Notes under the pieces: model-generated
What the model was told of the DNA's origin: nothing
Databases searched by the model: none
Seen by the model: only the letters and a program-made list of their open reading frames with translations
Part shown: positions 17,571 to 26,157 of the stretch, one piece after another
How positions within the stretch are numbered: the stretch's first letter is position 1
Layout: every line of letters starts with the position of its first letter
Assembly: GCA_019636555.1 (NCBI GenBank)
Contig: JAHBXH010000001.1
Location: 310,001-374,000 of the forward strand
Source of the DNA: Phycisphaeraceae bacterium
GTDB lineage: Bacteria > Planctomycetota > Phycisphaerae > Phycisphaerales > UBA1924
DNA length: 64,000 nucleotides
Direction of reading: 5' to 3'
Translations under genes and position numbers: made by a program

Positions 17571-17689
17571 GAGAGAAGGCGACCGATCGTACAACCAAGG
17601 GGGAGCGCGATGTCCGGTCGCGGCTTGGATGCCGCGAGAGGCGGGGAGATTCGCGAACATGGGAGTGTGCGTGGCGCCGTAATCGGGAG

Positions 17690-19837
17690 TCAGCCCGCCT
17701 CGGGGCAGAGGAACGCGGCGTATTCGATGACGAAGGACGTGAAGTCGGCATCATCGACGAAGTCGTCGTGATTGAAATCGGCGGGGCATCCGGCGGTCAT
17801 TGCCGCTTCGGTGCAGTCCATGAGGTCGTAGTCGCGCGCGAAGTCGCAGAAATCGGAATCGTCGACGATCGCATCGTTGTTGAGATCGGCGGGGCAGAGG
17901 GAGCAGGCGGAGAGAGCGAAGAAGCCGAAGGCGCTTTCGGTACCGGCACGATCGAAGACGCCCCCGACGAAGAGTTGGCCGCGGAACACTTCGAGCGAAT
18001 TGACCCACCAGCCTGAAGTCGGGTTCGGATTCTGCGGCAGCGGACGCCAATCAGAACCGGTCCACTCCGCGAGCGCCACGCCGGTCGCGCCGAGATTCCG
18101 GCCGCCGGCGAACAACCGGCCGTTGTAGACCTTTGCCGCATTGATGGTTCCGGTGAAAGGCGCACCGACGGTGCGCCAAGTTTCGCCGCTCCATGCGCGA
18201 TACGAGTCATTTCCGAGCGTGACGAGCTCGTTGCGGTAAACAACGGGCAGAGCGGGATTCGGGGTGCCGCCGGTATCAACGGCCTCCCAATCGGATCCGT
18301 TCCAGCGGGCGAAGCCCTGCATCGGAACATTTCCATAGTGAGTGAACGTGCCGAGCGCGTAGAGCTGATCTCGGAAGACAACGAAATCGCTGATGCCGCC
18401 AAGCGCGGAACCCATGGGCTGCCATGCGGCGCCGTCCCAGCGAATAGCGCCCGGCGCGATGATGTCGCCGTGGTACTCAATGAGCGGAGGAGTTCCGGGG
18501 AAGCCGGCAGCGCCCAAGCGAATCCAACCCGTTTCCGTGAGTCGATAGATCCCGTCTCCGTCGACCGAGGCAACGAGCGTCCCTTGCAGTGAATAGATCT
18601 TCTTGGAATACGCGTTGGGAGCGAGCATGGGGAGAGCACGCCATGTTTGATCGGTCCACTCTGCGGAATTGCCAGCTATGTCCGCGGCATACAGCGTTTT
18701 TTCTGTCGCGCACAAGAATTGGGATCCGTACTTGGACCATCCCGAGCCGATGGATTGCCAGTCCGAACCGGTCCAACGAGCGAGCCCGTTTGCCGGCGCG
18801 AATCCGGCGTGTGAGATGATGCCGCCAGCAATCAGTTGGCCACGGAAATTGGCCATGGATTGAACGGTTGCCGGCGAGAGTCCGACCACGAGCCCGCCGT
18901 TCATGTTGGACCAGTTCGAACCGTTCCAACAGAGAATGCTGTTGGCCATGTCTTTGCTTGTGACAAAAAGTTGGCCGCCAATGTACAGTTTGTCGGCGAT
19001 AGCGCTGATGTAGGAGAAGCTTCCCCAGAATCCGGTCTGCGGGAGTTCGAGCGTGGTCCACTGAGAACCATCCCAGACGCGAATTGCGGCTGTGGTGAGC
19101 GCGACGAGCTTGCCCTGATAAACCGTGAGCGCATCGACAGGCGCGCCGGGGCCGGCGCCGAAAGGTTGCCACGCTTGCCCGTCCCAGCGCGCAACGTACG
19201 GAACGGGACTCGTGCCCGATTTCAGAAAGTAGCCGCCCGCGATGATCTCGGAGTTCCAGACGACGAGTGAAGTCACCGAACCATTGAGTCCGTTACCGAG
19301 TCCCAGCCAGCTCGTTCCGTTCCAGCGTGCGACGTTCGCCACGCTTGCAGTACCGGCGGCCGAGAAACCACCGCCGACGTAGAGCCAGTTTCCGAGCGTG
19401 GCCATTGTGCTCACCGTGCCGTTGACTTGGCCGCCGGGGAGCGATTGCCAGGTTGATCCGTTCCACTGAGCCATTCTACCGAGCGACGAGCCCCCGACCG
19501 GTTGGACGCTTTGTCCCGCGACGATCAAGCGACCGAAGATCGAACCGATCGCCGCCGGAGCGGCGGTGAGTCCGTTGCCAAACGTTTGCCATTGCGTGCC
19601 GTCCCATGCGGCGATGTGGCCGGGGGAGGCGTTATTCGAGAGAGCGAAATCGCCCGCGACGACGAGTCGATCTTGGAGAGGTCCGGTCCAGTCGGGGTCC
19701 CAAAGCGCGGTCAAGGAAATCGTCGAGCCCGGCGAAGTGCCGGGAAGATCGGACGCGCGGGCGGGCTCGCAGGGCTGCGCGAATGCCGCGGCGCAGAGTA
19801 ACGAAGCGAGCGCGAAGAAAGGGATCGAACGTGTCAT
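17690..19837 (-). CDS. Secreted beta-propeller-like repeat protein with dockerin
   Basis: 715 residues from ATG 19837 with signal peptide MTRSIPFFALASLLCAAAFA. The body is about 14 repeats of roughly 40-45 residues built around W(D/N)G(T/S)xWQ and LYVGG/LIVAGQ, the pattern of kelch-like or similar propeller blades that appear in Planctomycetes proteins with repeated 'x was measured' modules. The C terminus is a paired dockerin ending FLCPEAG, the only one here with residues after the final CP and with an extra Cys in DFCDF. Function unknown; binding or scaffolding is plausible. Confidence 0.8.
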   Translation of the reverse strand: MTRSIPFFALASLLCAAAFAQPCEPARASDLPGTSPGSTISLTALWDPDWTGPLQDRLVVAGDFALSNNASPGHIAAWDGTQWQTFGNGLTAAPAAIGSIFGRLIVAGQSVQPVGGSSLGRMAQWNGSTWQSLPGGQVNGTVSTMATLGNWLYVGGGFSAAGTASVANVARWNGTSWLGLGNGLNGSVTSLVVWNSEIIAGGYFLKSGTSPVPYVARWDGQAWQPFGAGPGAPVDALTVYQGKLVALTTAAIRVWDGSQWTTLELPQTGFWGSFSYISAIADKLYIGGQLFVTSKDMANSILCWNGSNWSNMNGGLVVGLSPATVQSMANFRGQLIAGGIISHAGFAPANGLARWTGSDWQSIGSGWSKYGSQFLCATEKTLYAADIAGNSAEWTDQTWRALPMLAPNAYSKKIYSLQGTLVASVDGDGIYRLTETGWIRLGAAGFPGTPPLIEYHGDIIAPGAIRWDGAAWQPMGSALGGISDFVVFRDQLYALGTFTHYGNVPMQGFARWNGSDWEAVDTGGTPNPALPVVYRNELVTLGNDSYRAWSGETWRTVGAPFTGTINAAKVYNGRLFAGGRNLGATGVALAEWTGSDWRPLPQNPNPTSGWWVNSLEVFRGQLFVGGVFDRAGTESAFGFFALSACSLCPADLNNDAIVDDSDFCDFARDYDLMDCTEAAMTAGCPADFNHDDFVDDADFTSFVIEYAAFLCPEAG

Positions 19838-20069
19838 CAAGTGCCCACCCGGATTCATGGTTTTGTGAGGCCAGCATACCGCGGAAGACATGATTCATGC
19901 GGTGCGGCGGAGTTATTTGCTCGAAGATTCATGAGCGGAAAGTGCGTGTTTTCGGACCACTGAATTTGACAGGCGTGGGCGCGGGCGGAACTTGTCGAGA
20001 TTTGGCGAAGCAACGAATCCCTCCCTTCCCCCAACCCCTTCCCTCAGGGAATGGGCTTTGAAAAGCCAA
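19838..20069. other. Intergenic spacer with one palindromic repeat copy
   Basis: The spacer separates two minus-strand genes. It carries the C-rich palindromic repeat at 20022-20053 (CCCTTCCCTCAGGGAATGGG at its palindromic end). A TTGACA-like TTTGACAG lies at 19965 on the plus strand without a convincing -10 or downstream gene. No gene is supported. Confidence 0.5.
20022..20053 (+). repeat. C-rich palindromic repeat copy
   Basis: CCCTCCCTTCCCCCAACCCC then TTCCCTCAGGGAATGGG. It lies close downstream of the lipoprotein gene stop (20070, minus strand) where a terminator would be expected. Confidence 0.8.
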
Positions 20070-20693
20070 TCACTTCGTCACGACGTATTCGTCGACGAGC
20101 ATCACGCCAGAGCCGTCCGACCGCGGCACCTTGATCTCGGCGCGGAGCGTGATGTGCAGATCGGTGTCGGGCTGCGAGTTGACGATCCATTGCGGAAGGC
20201 CGGAAAGCGGGATGCGATAGGTGCGCGTCGCGGGGTCGAAGAGCTCGGCGTTGCGGCGCAGATCGGAAAGGTCGATGTCGTAGCGGCGCTGCTGCGTCGC
20301 GTTCGAAAAAGCATCGGGGTCGTCGGAGTTGCGGGCGTTGTTTCCCGCGCTCGGCCCATACAGAAAGATGACGAGCGGGCCGATCGCCTTGGTGCCGTCG
20401 CCCCAGGAATCGCGGAACTCGAGGTGCGCGATGATGCGGACCTCGGCGGGCTTTGGGGTGACGTCCTGGGGCGGGATGTTGTCGGCGGGCGAAGGGCCGG
20501 AGGGGTTGGCGGGCGGCGCGGGCGGTGCGCTGCCGCGCTCGATGTGCGTGAGCGGGTAGATGCGCATCGAAGTCGGGAGGAAGGGCCAGTTGGCGGCCGT
20601 GGCGGTGTTGCCGTGGAAGCTAAAGGCCGAGCCCGTGGAGTTGCAGGCGGCGAGAAGAAGCGTGAGCGGAAGGAGAAGTAGGAAGCGGGTCAT
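20070..20693 (-). CDS. Hypothetical lipoprotein
   Basis: 207 residues from ATG 20693. The signal peptide MTRFLLLLPLTLLLAAC ends in a lipobox Cys. A Pro-rich linker (SAPPAPPANPSGPSPADNIPP) leads to a globular part with EVRIIAHLEFRDSWGDGTKAIGPLVIFLYG and DLHITLRAEIKVPR. The pattern suggests a periplasmic or outer-membrane-anchored protein of the Planctomycetes, with no recognised family. It ends just before a palindromic repeat. Confidence 0.7.
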   Translation of the reverse strand: MTRFLLLLPLTLLLAACNSTGSAFSFHGNTATAANWPFLPTSMRIYPLTHIERGSAPPAPPANPSGPSPADNIPPQDVTPKPAEVRIIAHLEFRDSWGDGTKAIGPLVIFLYGPSAGNNARNSDDPDAFSNATQQRRYDIDLSDLRRNAELFDPATRTYRIPLSGLPQWIVNSQPDTDLHITLRAEIKVPRSDGSGVMLVDEYVVTK

Positions 20694-20708
20694 GGGAGGG
20701 AAGTTTAA

Positions 20709-20746
20709 GGGATGGCGGATGGGGGATGTCGGATTTCGGATGTGAA
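20709..20746 (+). repeat. GGATGTCGGATTTCGGATG array
   Basis: GGATGGCGGATGGGGGATG then TCGGATTTCGGATGTGAAG: 7- to 9-base units. The same type occurs at 22627-22680. It lies just upstream of the lipoprotein gene on the minus strand. Confidence 0.7.
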
Positions 20747-20843
20747 GAGAGAGGCGTTGAACGCAAGTGCGGCATGCGACCAAAGGGAGGAGGGGCGCGA
20801 AGTGATTCAAAGAAACGGGGCGGTTCCGGAAAGTATTGCAGAG

Positions 20844-21596
20844 TCAGGCTGTGTACCGGGTTGCGAGGAAGATCGCGCGGGCGAAGCACAAATTTCGCAA
20901 CGCAGCAATACTGAACGAAAGCGCGATGGCGAAGGCAAGCGCCGCGAATACGAGTCGCTGGGCACTGGCGAGAATGAACATTGGTGACACCAGCGCGAGC
21001 AAAGCGCAAACAATCGCGATGAAATATGCGCCGAAGGCAATCTCGTTCAGGATCTTGAGGCTCCGGCGTTCTGGATTGGTGAACAGGTCACCGACAGCGC
21101 TCAAGAACAGAGTCTTGGCACTCGCGCCGACGCAGGAGGCTAAGAGGACGATAAGACCGGAAGCTAGCGTGACGAGAAACGCCCCGGCAAGAAAAGAGAA
21201 CAGCGCCAGGAGACCAGCAATGGTCGCGACGGAACTCGTGGTGGAAACCAGAAGTGCTGTGCTCTTTGATTTGGCTTCATGGAAACCCAGGGGAACAAAG
21301 CTCCAGAGCGCTTCGACGGAGATAATGAGCCCTATCAATACGATCGTGAAAACAGATTCCAAGATTCGAGATTCAATCGCCACACCAACCAATAGGACGG
21401 CAATGGCAATCGCATCCATCAGTGCAATAGATGCCAACAGGGCTGGAACGGCGCGGCGACGCGAGATCGTGCGCGCGAGCGCACCGTGCCTGCCGATGGA
21501 ATCTTCGATCGACAAACCGCACTCGGGGCAGAGTGAAGTGGGAGGCAGGCCGGCGATCGAGTAGCCGCAGGAGATGCAGGTGGTGGAGAATGGCAT
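20844..21596 (-). CDS. Multi-pass membrane protein with N-terminal zinc ribbon
   Basis: 250 residues. The N terminus holds the ribbon (CISCGYSIAGLPPTSLCPECG), the reverse arrangement of the genes at 5.8-7.9 kb where it is C-terminal. Five or six hydrophobic segments follow (ALLASIALMDAIAIAVLLVG, VFTIVLIGLIISVEALW, VATIAGLLALFSFLAGAFLV, LIVLLASCVGASA, IAFGAYFIAIVCALLALVSP, LVFAALAFAIALSFSIAAL). Function unknown. Its base composition is less GC-rich than that of the phage genes beside it. Confidence 0.65.
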   Translation of the reverse strand: MPFSTTCISCGYSIAGLPPTSLCPECGLSIEDSIGRHGALARTISRRRAVPALLASIALMDAIAIAVLLVGVAIESRILESVFTIVLIGLIISVEALWSFVPLGFHEAKSKSTALLVSTTSSVATIAGLLALFSFLAGAFLVTLASGLIVLLASCVGASAKTLFLSAVGDLFTNPERRSLKILNEIAFGAYFIAIVCALLALVSPMFILASAQRLVFAALAFAIALSFSIAALRNLCFARAIFLATRYTA

Positions 21597-21762
21597 TGGG
21601 CAAGGGCAGCGTATCGGAACGATGAATCACGCCAGCGCGACGCGCGCCCGTTTCACGGGCGAGTGAGCTGAAGAGGCGATTGCCAGATGCTGCGCATTTG
21701 GCAACGATCATCCGCCCTTGTCATGGGCTACAAGGTGCGCGGAGCACGGAGAAGAAGGAGTC

Positions 21763-21798
21763 CTCCCTTCCCCCAACCCCTTCCCTCAGGGAAGGGGC
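21763..21798 (+). repeat. C-rich palindromic repeat copy
   Basis: CCTCCCTTCCCCCAACCCCT then TCCCTCAGGGAAGGGGCG, the clearest copy of the family with CCCTTCCC-TC-AGGGAAGGG as palindrome. It lies in the 272-base spacer between the ribbon gene and the phage module. Confidence 0.85.
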
Positions 21799-21849
21799 GT
21801 CGGAAGCGCGGGTCCGTCGGCCTGTAATAGTTTGGAAACGTTGCGCGCC

Positions 21850-21885
21850 CACCCCCTTTCCCCCTCCCTCAGGGAGGGGGTTTCG
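21850..21885 (+). repeat. C-rich palindromic repeat overlapping a stop codon
   Basis: CACCCCCTTTCCCCCTCCCT then CAGGGAGGGGGTTTCG. Read on the minus strand it gives CCCCCTCCC-TGA-GGGAGGGGG, and this TGA (21869-21871) is the stop codon of the holin-like gene. Confidence 0.8.
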
Positions 21886-22135
21886 GAAGAGCGAGCCGAT
21901 CGATGGCGCCGGCGAGCGAGCGCTGCGCTTCCTGGACGGCGGTCATCGCGGCGGTGGAGCGGTCGAGTGCGCCGAGGACGGCGTCGAGCGTGCGGCGTTC
22001 CTGCATGAGGCGATCGTGTGTTTCAGCGATCTGCTTTTCGCGGGTTGCACTGGCACGGCGCTCGGAGAGCCACATCCACGCGACGAAACCGGCGAGACCG
22101 AATTGAGAGAGGATGGGGGTGAGGGTGTCGTTCAT
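21869..22135 (-). CDS. Holin-like small phage membrane protein
   Basis: 88 residues from ATG 22135. One N-terminal membrane helix (LTPILSQFGLAGFVAWMWL) is followed by a charged coiled-coil tail (ERRASATREKQIAETHDRLMQERRTLDAVLGALDRS...). This one-helix plus coil build is shared by small BhlA/holin-like phage proteins. It is the last gene of the minus-strand head module. Its final residues PKPPP and its stop are coded by a palindromic repeat, so the original C terminus may have been different. The function is inferred from build and position. Confidence 0.5.
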   Translation of the reverse strand: MNDTLTPILSQFGLAGFVAWMWLSERRASATREKQIAETHDRLMQERRTLDAVLGALDRSTAAMTAVQEAQRSLAGAIDRLALPKPPP

Positions 22136-22137
22136 GA

Positions 22138-22243
22138 GCAGGCACTCGGCACTCGGCACTAGGCACTGGGCACTAGGGAAAGGCATCGGGAAGGGCATTG
22201 ATTATCTTTACTGATGCCCGATGCCACATGCCCGATGCCGCCT
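22138..22243 (+). repeat. GGCACTCGGCACTAGGCACTGGGCACT array
   Basis: 7-base-period units GGCACTCGGCACTCGGCACT, GGCACTGGGCACTAGG, then GATGCCCGATGCCACATGCC (22212-22231). It fills the spacer between two phage genes. Confidence 0.85.
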
Positions 22244-22624
22244 TCATGGCGTGTCGTTGAATCTTCGGAAGCGCGCGGTGTAGGCGAGCGAGAACGCGCG
22301 GCCGCGGTCGGTGCGATCGGCTTCTTCGAAGGTGATGAAGCTCATCTGCGTGAACGTGCGCCCGGCGTTGTCGATGAGCGTGCCGGGTGTCGGCGGCTCG
22401 ATCAACTGCGCCGTGATGGCGTCGCGGAGCGTCCAGAGCGCGGACTGACTGGATGCGATCAGGCGGCCGGTGATGCGGATGGTGAGTTCTTCGAGCCCGA
22501 GCCAGCCGCTGCCGCTGAGTTGGATGCCGAGGCGGAGCTTGGGAACGACGAGCTGGCCCTGATACTCGAGCGCGAAGCGGTGAGGACCGGAGCCGAAGAG
22601 ATTGAGAGATTTGAAGGAAGACAT
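22244..22624 (-). CDS. Phage structural protein, possibly tail or neck, unrecognised
   Basis: 126 residues from ATG 22624. The chain starts MSSFKSLNLFGSGPHRFALE and is beta-rich (YQGQLVVPKLRLGIQLSG, LEELTIRITGRLIA, RAFSLAYTARFRRF). There is no membrane segment. The role is inferred only from its place in the phage module, third from the end. It may be a tail-completion or baseplate-like protein. Confidence 0.55.
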   Translation of the reverse strand: MSSFKSLNLFGSGPHRFALEYQGQLVVPKLRLGIQLSGSGWLGLEELTIRITGRLIASSQSALWTLRDAITAQLIEPPTPGTLIDNAGRTFTQMSFITFEEADRTDRGRAFSLAYTARFRRFNDTP

Positions 22625-22765
22625 GGGAATGGCGGATGTGGGATGGCGAATGTCGGATGTGAGAACGCGGAATGCGGAACCGGAGAGAACGCGGAGTTGC
22701 GGAGGTTGCGGAGTTGTGCGGAGGGTGAGGAGATGGCGAGATGAAGAGGTGGGGAGGTGAATGTG
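22625..22765 (+). repeat. Composite repeat array between phage genes
   Basis: GGCGGATGTGGGATGGCGAA units (22630-22665), GAACGCGGAATGCGGAACCGG, GAACGCGGAGTTGCGGAGG and GTTGCGGAGTTGTGCGGAG (22685-22725), then GAAGAGGTGGGGAGGTGAATG (22742-22762). No gene is supported here. Confidence 0.8.
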
Positions 22766-22809
22766 TGCGATGGATCACCTGCTTCGCTGCTCATCTTGTC
22801 ATTTCCTCA

Positions 22810-23211
22810 TCACGCATCGCTGAACGTAATCGGATCGGTTGCGCCGTTGGGCGAGAGCGCGGCGAGGGAGATGATGCGTTCTGGCTTCGCCGCGAGATCG
22901 TTGCGGATACTGCGGACAACGACCTGCGCGGAGACTTTCTGCCGGTGCGCGTGCGAAGCATTGGGGGAGATGATGAATTCGAGCGTCCCTTGCTCGCCGG
23001 GCTTTGGGCCTGCGAGTGTGAACTCGCGCTCGAGTCGCTGCGTGATCGTGATCTCGACTTTGACTTCGGGGATGTCGGCGAAGATGGCGAACGGGCCGGA
23101 GTCGGACCATTCGACGATTTCGCGATGCGCGAGACGATCGATCGAAACCGAATCGATGTCGGGGAGATCGATCGAGAGAAGCGAGAGTTGGGAGGGGTTG
23201 AGGAAGAGCAT
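22810..23211 (-). CDS. Phage structural protein, unrecognised
   Basis: 133 residues from ATG 23211 (MLFLNPSQLSLLSIDLPD). Earlier in-frame Met codons are inside a repeat array and are not used. The body is beta-rich (EIVEWSDSGPFAIFADIPEVKVEITITQ, TLEFIISPNASHAHRQKVSAQVVVRSI), compatible with a tail tube or connector fold. The role rests on position. Confidence 0.55.
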   Translation of the reverse strand: MLFLNPSQLSLLSIDLPDIDSVSIDRLAHREIVEWSDSGPFAIFADIPEVKVEITITQRLEREFTLAGPKPGEQGTLEFIISPNASHAHRQKVSAQVVVRSIRNDLAAKPERIISLAALSPNGATDPITFSDA

Positions 23212-23216
23212 GGGGA

Positions 23217-23312
23217 AAGCAAGAGGCACTGGGCACTGGGCACTGGGCACTGGGCACTAGGCATTTGGCACTTGGCACTGGGCATCAGGCATCGGGCATC
23301 GGGCATCAGAAA
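23217..23312 (+). repeat. GGCACTGGGCACTGGGCACT array
   Basis: About twelve 7-base units: four GGCACTG copies, GGCACTA, GGCATTT, GGCACTT, GGCACTG, then GGCATCAGGCATCGGGCATC. It is the longest and most regular 7-base array in the window. It fills the spacer between two phage genes. Confidence 0.88.
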
Positions 23313-23338
23313 GAGACTGGAGGCGGAAAGATGGGCGT

Positions 23339-23986
23339 TCAAGTTCGGATGAGCGGCACGATGCTCGCGCGGCGGGTCGCGTCGGGGAGGAAGTCGCCGT
23401 CGGCATCGATTTCCGCGACGAGTGAAGAGCGTTCGAGCGACACGAGTTGTTCGTAGCGCTTGGCGCGGCGGGCGAGAGGGCCGTCGGGCGATTGGATTTC
23501 GGAAGCGGAGGAGAAGATCGATGCGAGCGTGGCGAGTGCCGCGTAACGGGCGAGGGCTTCGGGATTGGTGACGATCGGAGATGGATTCCCTTGGGAGTCG
23601 GTTGCGGGCTGCGCAGGATCGAGGCCGAGTGATCGGAAGACCCGGTCGGTGACGATCACGATCTGCGGGCGGAAGGTGTGGAGGATGACCGTTGCGCCGG
23701 TGATCGGCGCGGGCACGAGCACGGTGTCGCTTGCTGCTGCGCGGACGCGCGAGATCTGGGCGGTTGTTGCGGAGAGTTTCGCGACCACTTCGTGCGGGAT
23801 TTCGTTGATGAGGACGACCATGCCGGGCGCGAGCTGTGCGCCGTCGAAGTTCACATCAAAGCTCGAGATCGTGAGGGTTGTGCCGCTGACGGTGCCGGAA
23901 GCCTTGATGAGCTGCTGCGAAACCCAGCGGATTTCGGAGAAGAGGTTGGGTTCGAGGCGGAGGAGATCGGCGTCGGTGAGGAGCAT
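23339..23986 (-). CDS. Phage head-tail connector-like protein
   Basis: 215 residues from ATG 23986 (MLLTDADLLRLEPNLFSEI). It contains a beta-rich insert (SFDVNFDGAQLAPGMVVLINEIPHEVVA) and a helical C-terminal half (EALARYAALATLASIFSSASE). The start 'LT..DL...EP' resembles head-tail adaptor proteins that follow the capsid gene. The place directly after the capsid supports this. The identity is inferred. Confidence 0.55.
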   Translation of the reverse strand: MLLTDADLLRLEPNLFSEIRWVSQQLIKASGTVSGTTLTISSFDVNFDGAQLAPGMVVLINEIPHEVVAKLSATTAQISRVRAAASDTVLVPAPITGATVILHTFRPQIVIVTDRVFRSLGLDPAQPATDSQGNPSPIVTNPEALARYAALATLASIFSSASEIQSPDGPLARRAKRYEQLVSLERSSLVAEIDADGDFLPDATRRASIVPLIRT

Positions 23987-24318
23987 GGGGAGGGTCCAGA
24001 AGGGGCAGAGGGGCAGAGGGCAAAGGGGCAAAGGGGCGAAGGGACGGAGAGAAGAGGTGATGAGCGCCGGAGAAGCCCGCGCCGGGCGGGGAACGTCCGG
24101 CGCGAGGGAGGAGCCGCGACCCGTCAGCACGTGCTCTGGTTTGCCGCACGTCGAGGTATGTCGCGGGGGGAGGTGTCGAGGTGTCAAGGTGTCGAGAGGA
24201 AGGAATGGAGAGGGGAACAGGAGAAGAGGAGAACAGGTGAAGAGGTGAGGAGGTGTGAGGGCGAGTGGTTTGGAATCCCTTTGTCCCTTTGCCACTCCGC
24301 CACTCGGACCCTTCTTCT
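23987..24318 (+). repeat. 332-base spacer filled mainly with composite repeats
   Basis: GGGGCAGAGGGGCAGAGGGC and GGGGCAAAGGGGC units (24001-24045), a non-repeat middle (24060-24165), GAGGTGTCGAGGTGTCAAGG with a further TGTCGAG (24173-24200), AGGTGAAGAGGTGAGGAGGTG (24234-24254), and a reversed array CCCTTTGTCCCTTTGCCACT (24281-24300). I see no gene in the middle part. Confidence 0.8.
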
Positions 24319-25482
24319 TCACGTCAGGCCGCGGATGATGCCGTGCGCGTTTTCGTTCTTGAATTCGAGCGTGTATTCGCCGACGACCTGTCCCGCGGTG
24401 GCGTCGCCGGTCTGCGCGAGCGGTTTGAACGCGAACGAGCGGCCCTGGAGCGGCATGACGCTGATGCGCGAGGAATCAAGCAGAAGGATCGAATCGCTCG
24501 GGACCCAGCGGCTGAGAATGACGCGGCAGACGCCGAAGTCGCTCTCGTAGGTGCTGATCATGTCGCGGAACGACATGTCTTCGGGCGTGTACGCGCGGCT
24601 GCCGGTCGCGAAGCCGTTGATGCGGCGCTTGAGCGCGCCGGAGCAGACGATGGTGTCGATCTTGCCTTGACTCTGCTCCCAGATGAAGCGGAGCGCGGCG
24701 TTGAGAACGGGCTCGTTGAGATCGGTGCCGCTGCCGCCACCGGCGGGCATCTGCCCGGTGTTCGGCGCGTATTGATTCGTCGAGATGAGGCGGATCATTC
24801 CGTTCATCGAGCGCCGAATCGTGCTCGACCCTTGCGGGTTGCTCGCGGGCGCGACGCCGTTGATCACGCAGTTCTCGAGATCGCGGAGCAATTCGCGCAG
24901 GCGCTCCTGTTTCTGGTATTCGAGTTCATCGTCGATGCCGTGCTGGCGTGCCGCACGCATCGAACCGGAGACTTCGACGGTCGAAGTGAAGATCTGGGTG
25001 TAGTTGGCTTTTCGTGCGCGAAGCGTGAAGCGGGCGGTGGTCGCGTCGGCGCCTTCGAGCGCGGCGTTGCCCAGGATGAAGAAGCGTTTGCCGTTGGTGA
25101 GAGTTGCCTTTGCGGTCGTGCCGTAGCCGCGGACGACGGTGAGCACGTTGCCGGCGACGGCGGTCACCTGCATCACTTCGGCACTGGCATCGGGGCGGAC
25201 GAGATCGCCGATCTGGAAGCGCGAGCCGTTCTGGACGGTGAGGCTGGTCGCGTTCTGGGCGTCGGGAGTGAAGGTCGTCTGGTTGAGCGTGTCGGTGTTG
25301 GGGAGGAGCGAATCTTCGATCCACTCGTGGATCGTGCTGAGAGCGGGGCGCTTGGCATCGCCCAGGTAGTCGAGCAGCGGAGTTTCGTACGGAGAGACGA
25401 TGCCGACGATGTCGGAGACGTCTTCCATGATTTCGGGGAGGTTGGACCCGGCGGCGAAGGTGGTTTTTCCGGAGTAAGACAT
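24319..25482 (-). CDS. Phage major capsid protein, DUF5309/SU10-like
   Basis: 387 residues from ATG 25482. The sequence follows the HK97-fold DUF5309 capsid pattern: an N-terminal stretch VSDIVGIVSPYETPLLDYLG, a HEWIEDSL strand, an inserted beta domain (residues about 70-150), a long helix (DELEYQKQERLRELLRDLEN), FIWEQSQGKIDTIVCSGALKRRINGF, then VCRVILSRWVPSDSILLLDSSRI and VGEYTLEFKNENAHGIIRGL. It forms the shell. It lies downstream of the scaffold and upstream of the connector-like gene. Confidence 0.85.
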   Translation of the reverse strand: MSYSGKTTFAAGSNLPEIMEDVSDIVGIVSPYETPLLDYLGDAKRPALSTIHEWIEDSLLPNTDTLNQTTFTPDAQNATSLTVQNGSRFQIGDLVRPDASAEVMQVTAVAGNVLTVVRGYGTTAKATLTNGKRFFILGNAALEGADATTARFTLRARKANYTQIFTSTVEVSGSMRAARQHGIDDELEYQKQERLRELLRDLENCVINGVAPASNPQGSSTIRRSMNGMIRLISTNQYAPNTGQMPAGGGSGTDLNEPVLNAALRFIWEQSQGKIDTIVCSGALKRRINGFATGSRAYTPEDMSFRDMISTYESDFGVCRVILSRWVPSDSILLLDSSRISVMPLQGRSFAFKPLAQTGDATAGQVVGEYTLEFKNENAHGIIRGLT

Positions 25483-25499
25483 CGAGACGTTCCTGAGGA

Positions 25500-25633
25500 A
25501 GAGAGAGACACAGAGGTAAGAGAGAGAACGCGGAGTTGCGGAGAATGTGGAGTTGCGCGGAGAGAGGAGCGGGAGCGAAGAAGAGGAATGCGAGGCCCTT
25601 CCCCCAACCCCTCCCGTCAGTGGAGGGGCGTTA
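25500..25633 (+). repeat. Composite repeat array ending in the palindromic repeat
   Basis: GAACGCGGAGTTGCGGAG and GTGGAGTTGCGCGGAG (25527-25562), then CCCTTCCCCCAACCCCTCCC and GTCAGTGGAGGGGCG (25599-25632). The TAA stop of the scaffold gene (25631-25633) touches the end of the palindromic copy. Confidence 0.8.
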
Positions 25634-26149
25634 GAGAGCGAGCCCCGCGCGGGCGCGGAGGTAGGTGAGAAGAGAGCGGCGATCGCCGCGGGAGCGGGCC
25701 TGCTCGGCGAGATCGGAGAGCGAGTCGGCCGGAGAGGTGCTGATCGCTGGACTCATCGCGGAGGGGACGCTCGGGCGGGTCGAGAGCGCGGATTCGAAGA
25801 GAAAGGGCTTGCTGGCGCGCAGCGTTTCGATAAGCAATTGGATGTCGGGCGCGTCGGCTTTCGCGTCGGGCTTTTCGAGCATCGAGGCGAGCATGAGCGA
25901 GGCGACTTCGGTGTCGATCGCGCCGGCGCTCGTGAGGGCGCGGTCGATTGCTCGTGCTTGTTGTTCGCGTGCGAGCGCTTCGCGGAGCGATTGGGATTCG
26001 AATTCGAGCTGGGCGAGCCGGGTTTCGGCCTCGAGCGCACGGGCGCGCCAATCGGCTTCTTCGGAGGTTGGCGGATGGGTTGCCGTTGATGTGGGTGAAG
26101 TTGGCGGTGTGCCGCCGTCTTCTTCGGGTGGGGGAGCGGTTTCGGGCAT
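25631..26149 (-). CDS. Phage scaffold-like protein
   Basis: 172 residues from ATG 26149. A Pro/Thr-rich disordered N terminus (PETAPPPEEDGGTPPTSPTS) is followed by a coiled coil (WRARALEAETRLAQLEFESQ...) and a helical tail. Composition and position between portal and capsid fit a scaffold that shapes the procapsid. There is no recognised protease signature. The function is inferred from order and build. Confidence 0.65.
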   Translation of the reverse strand: MPETAPPPEEDGGTPPTSPTSTATHPPTSEEADWRARALEAETRLAQLEFESQSLREALAREQQARAIDRALTSAGAIDTEVASLMLASMLEKPDAKADAPDIQLLIETLRASKPFLFESALSTRPSVPSAMSPAISTSPADSLSDLAEQARSRGDRRSLLTYLRARAGLAL

Positions 26150-26157
26150 GGGAAGTT

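Noticed and set aside
23217..23312. CRISPR array
   Set aside because: The units are 7 bases long in direct tandem without spacers, and no cas gene is near.
24265..25668. Plus-strand frame of 467 residues over the capsid gene
   Set aside because: It is an antisense shadow; the minus-strand capsid has recognisable family motifs.
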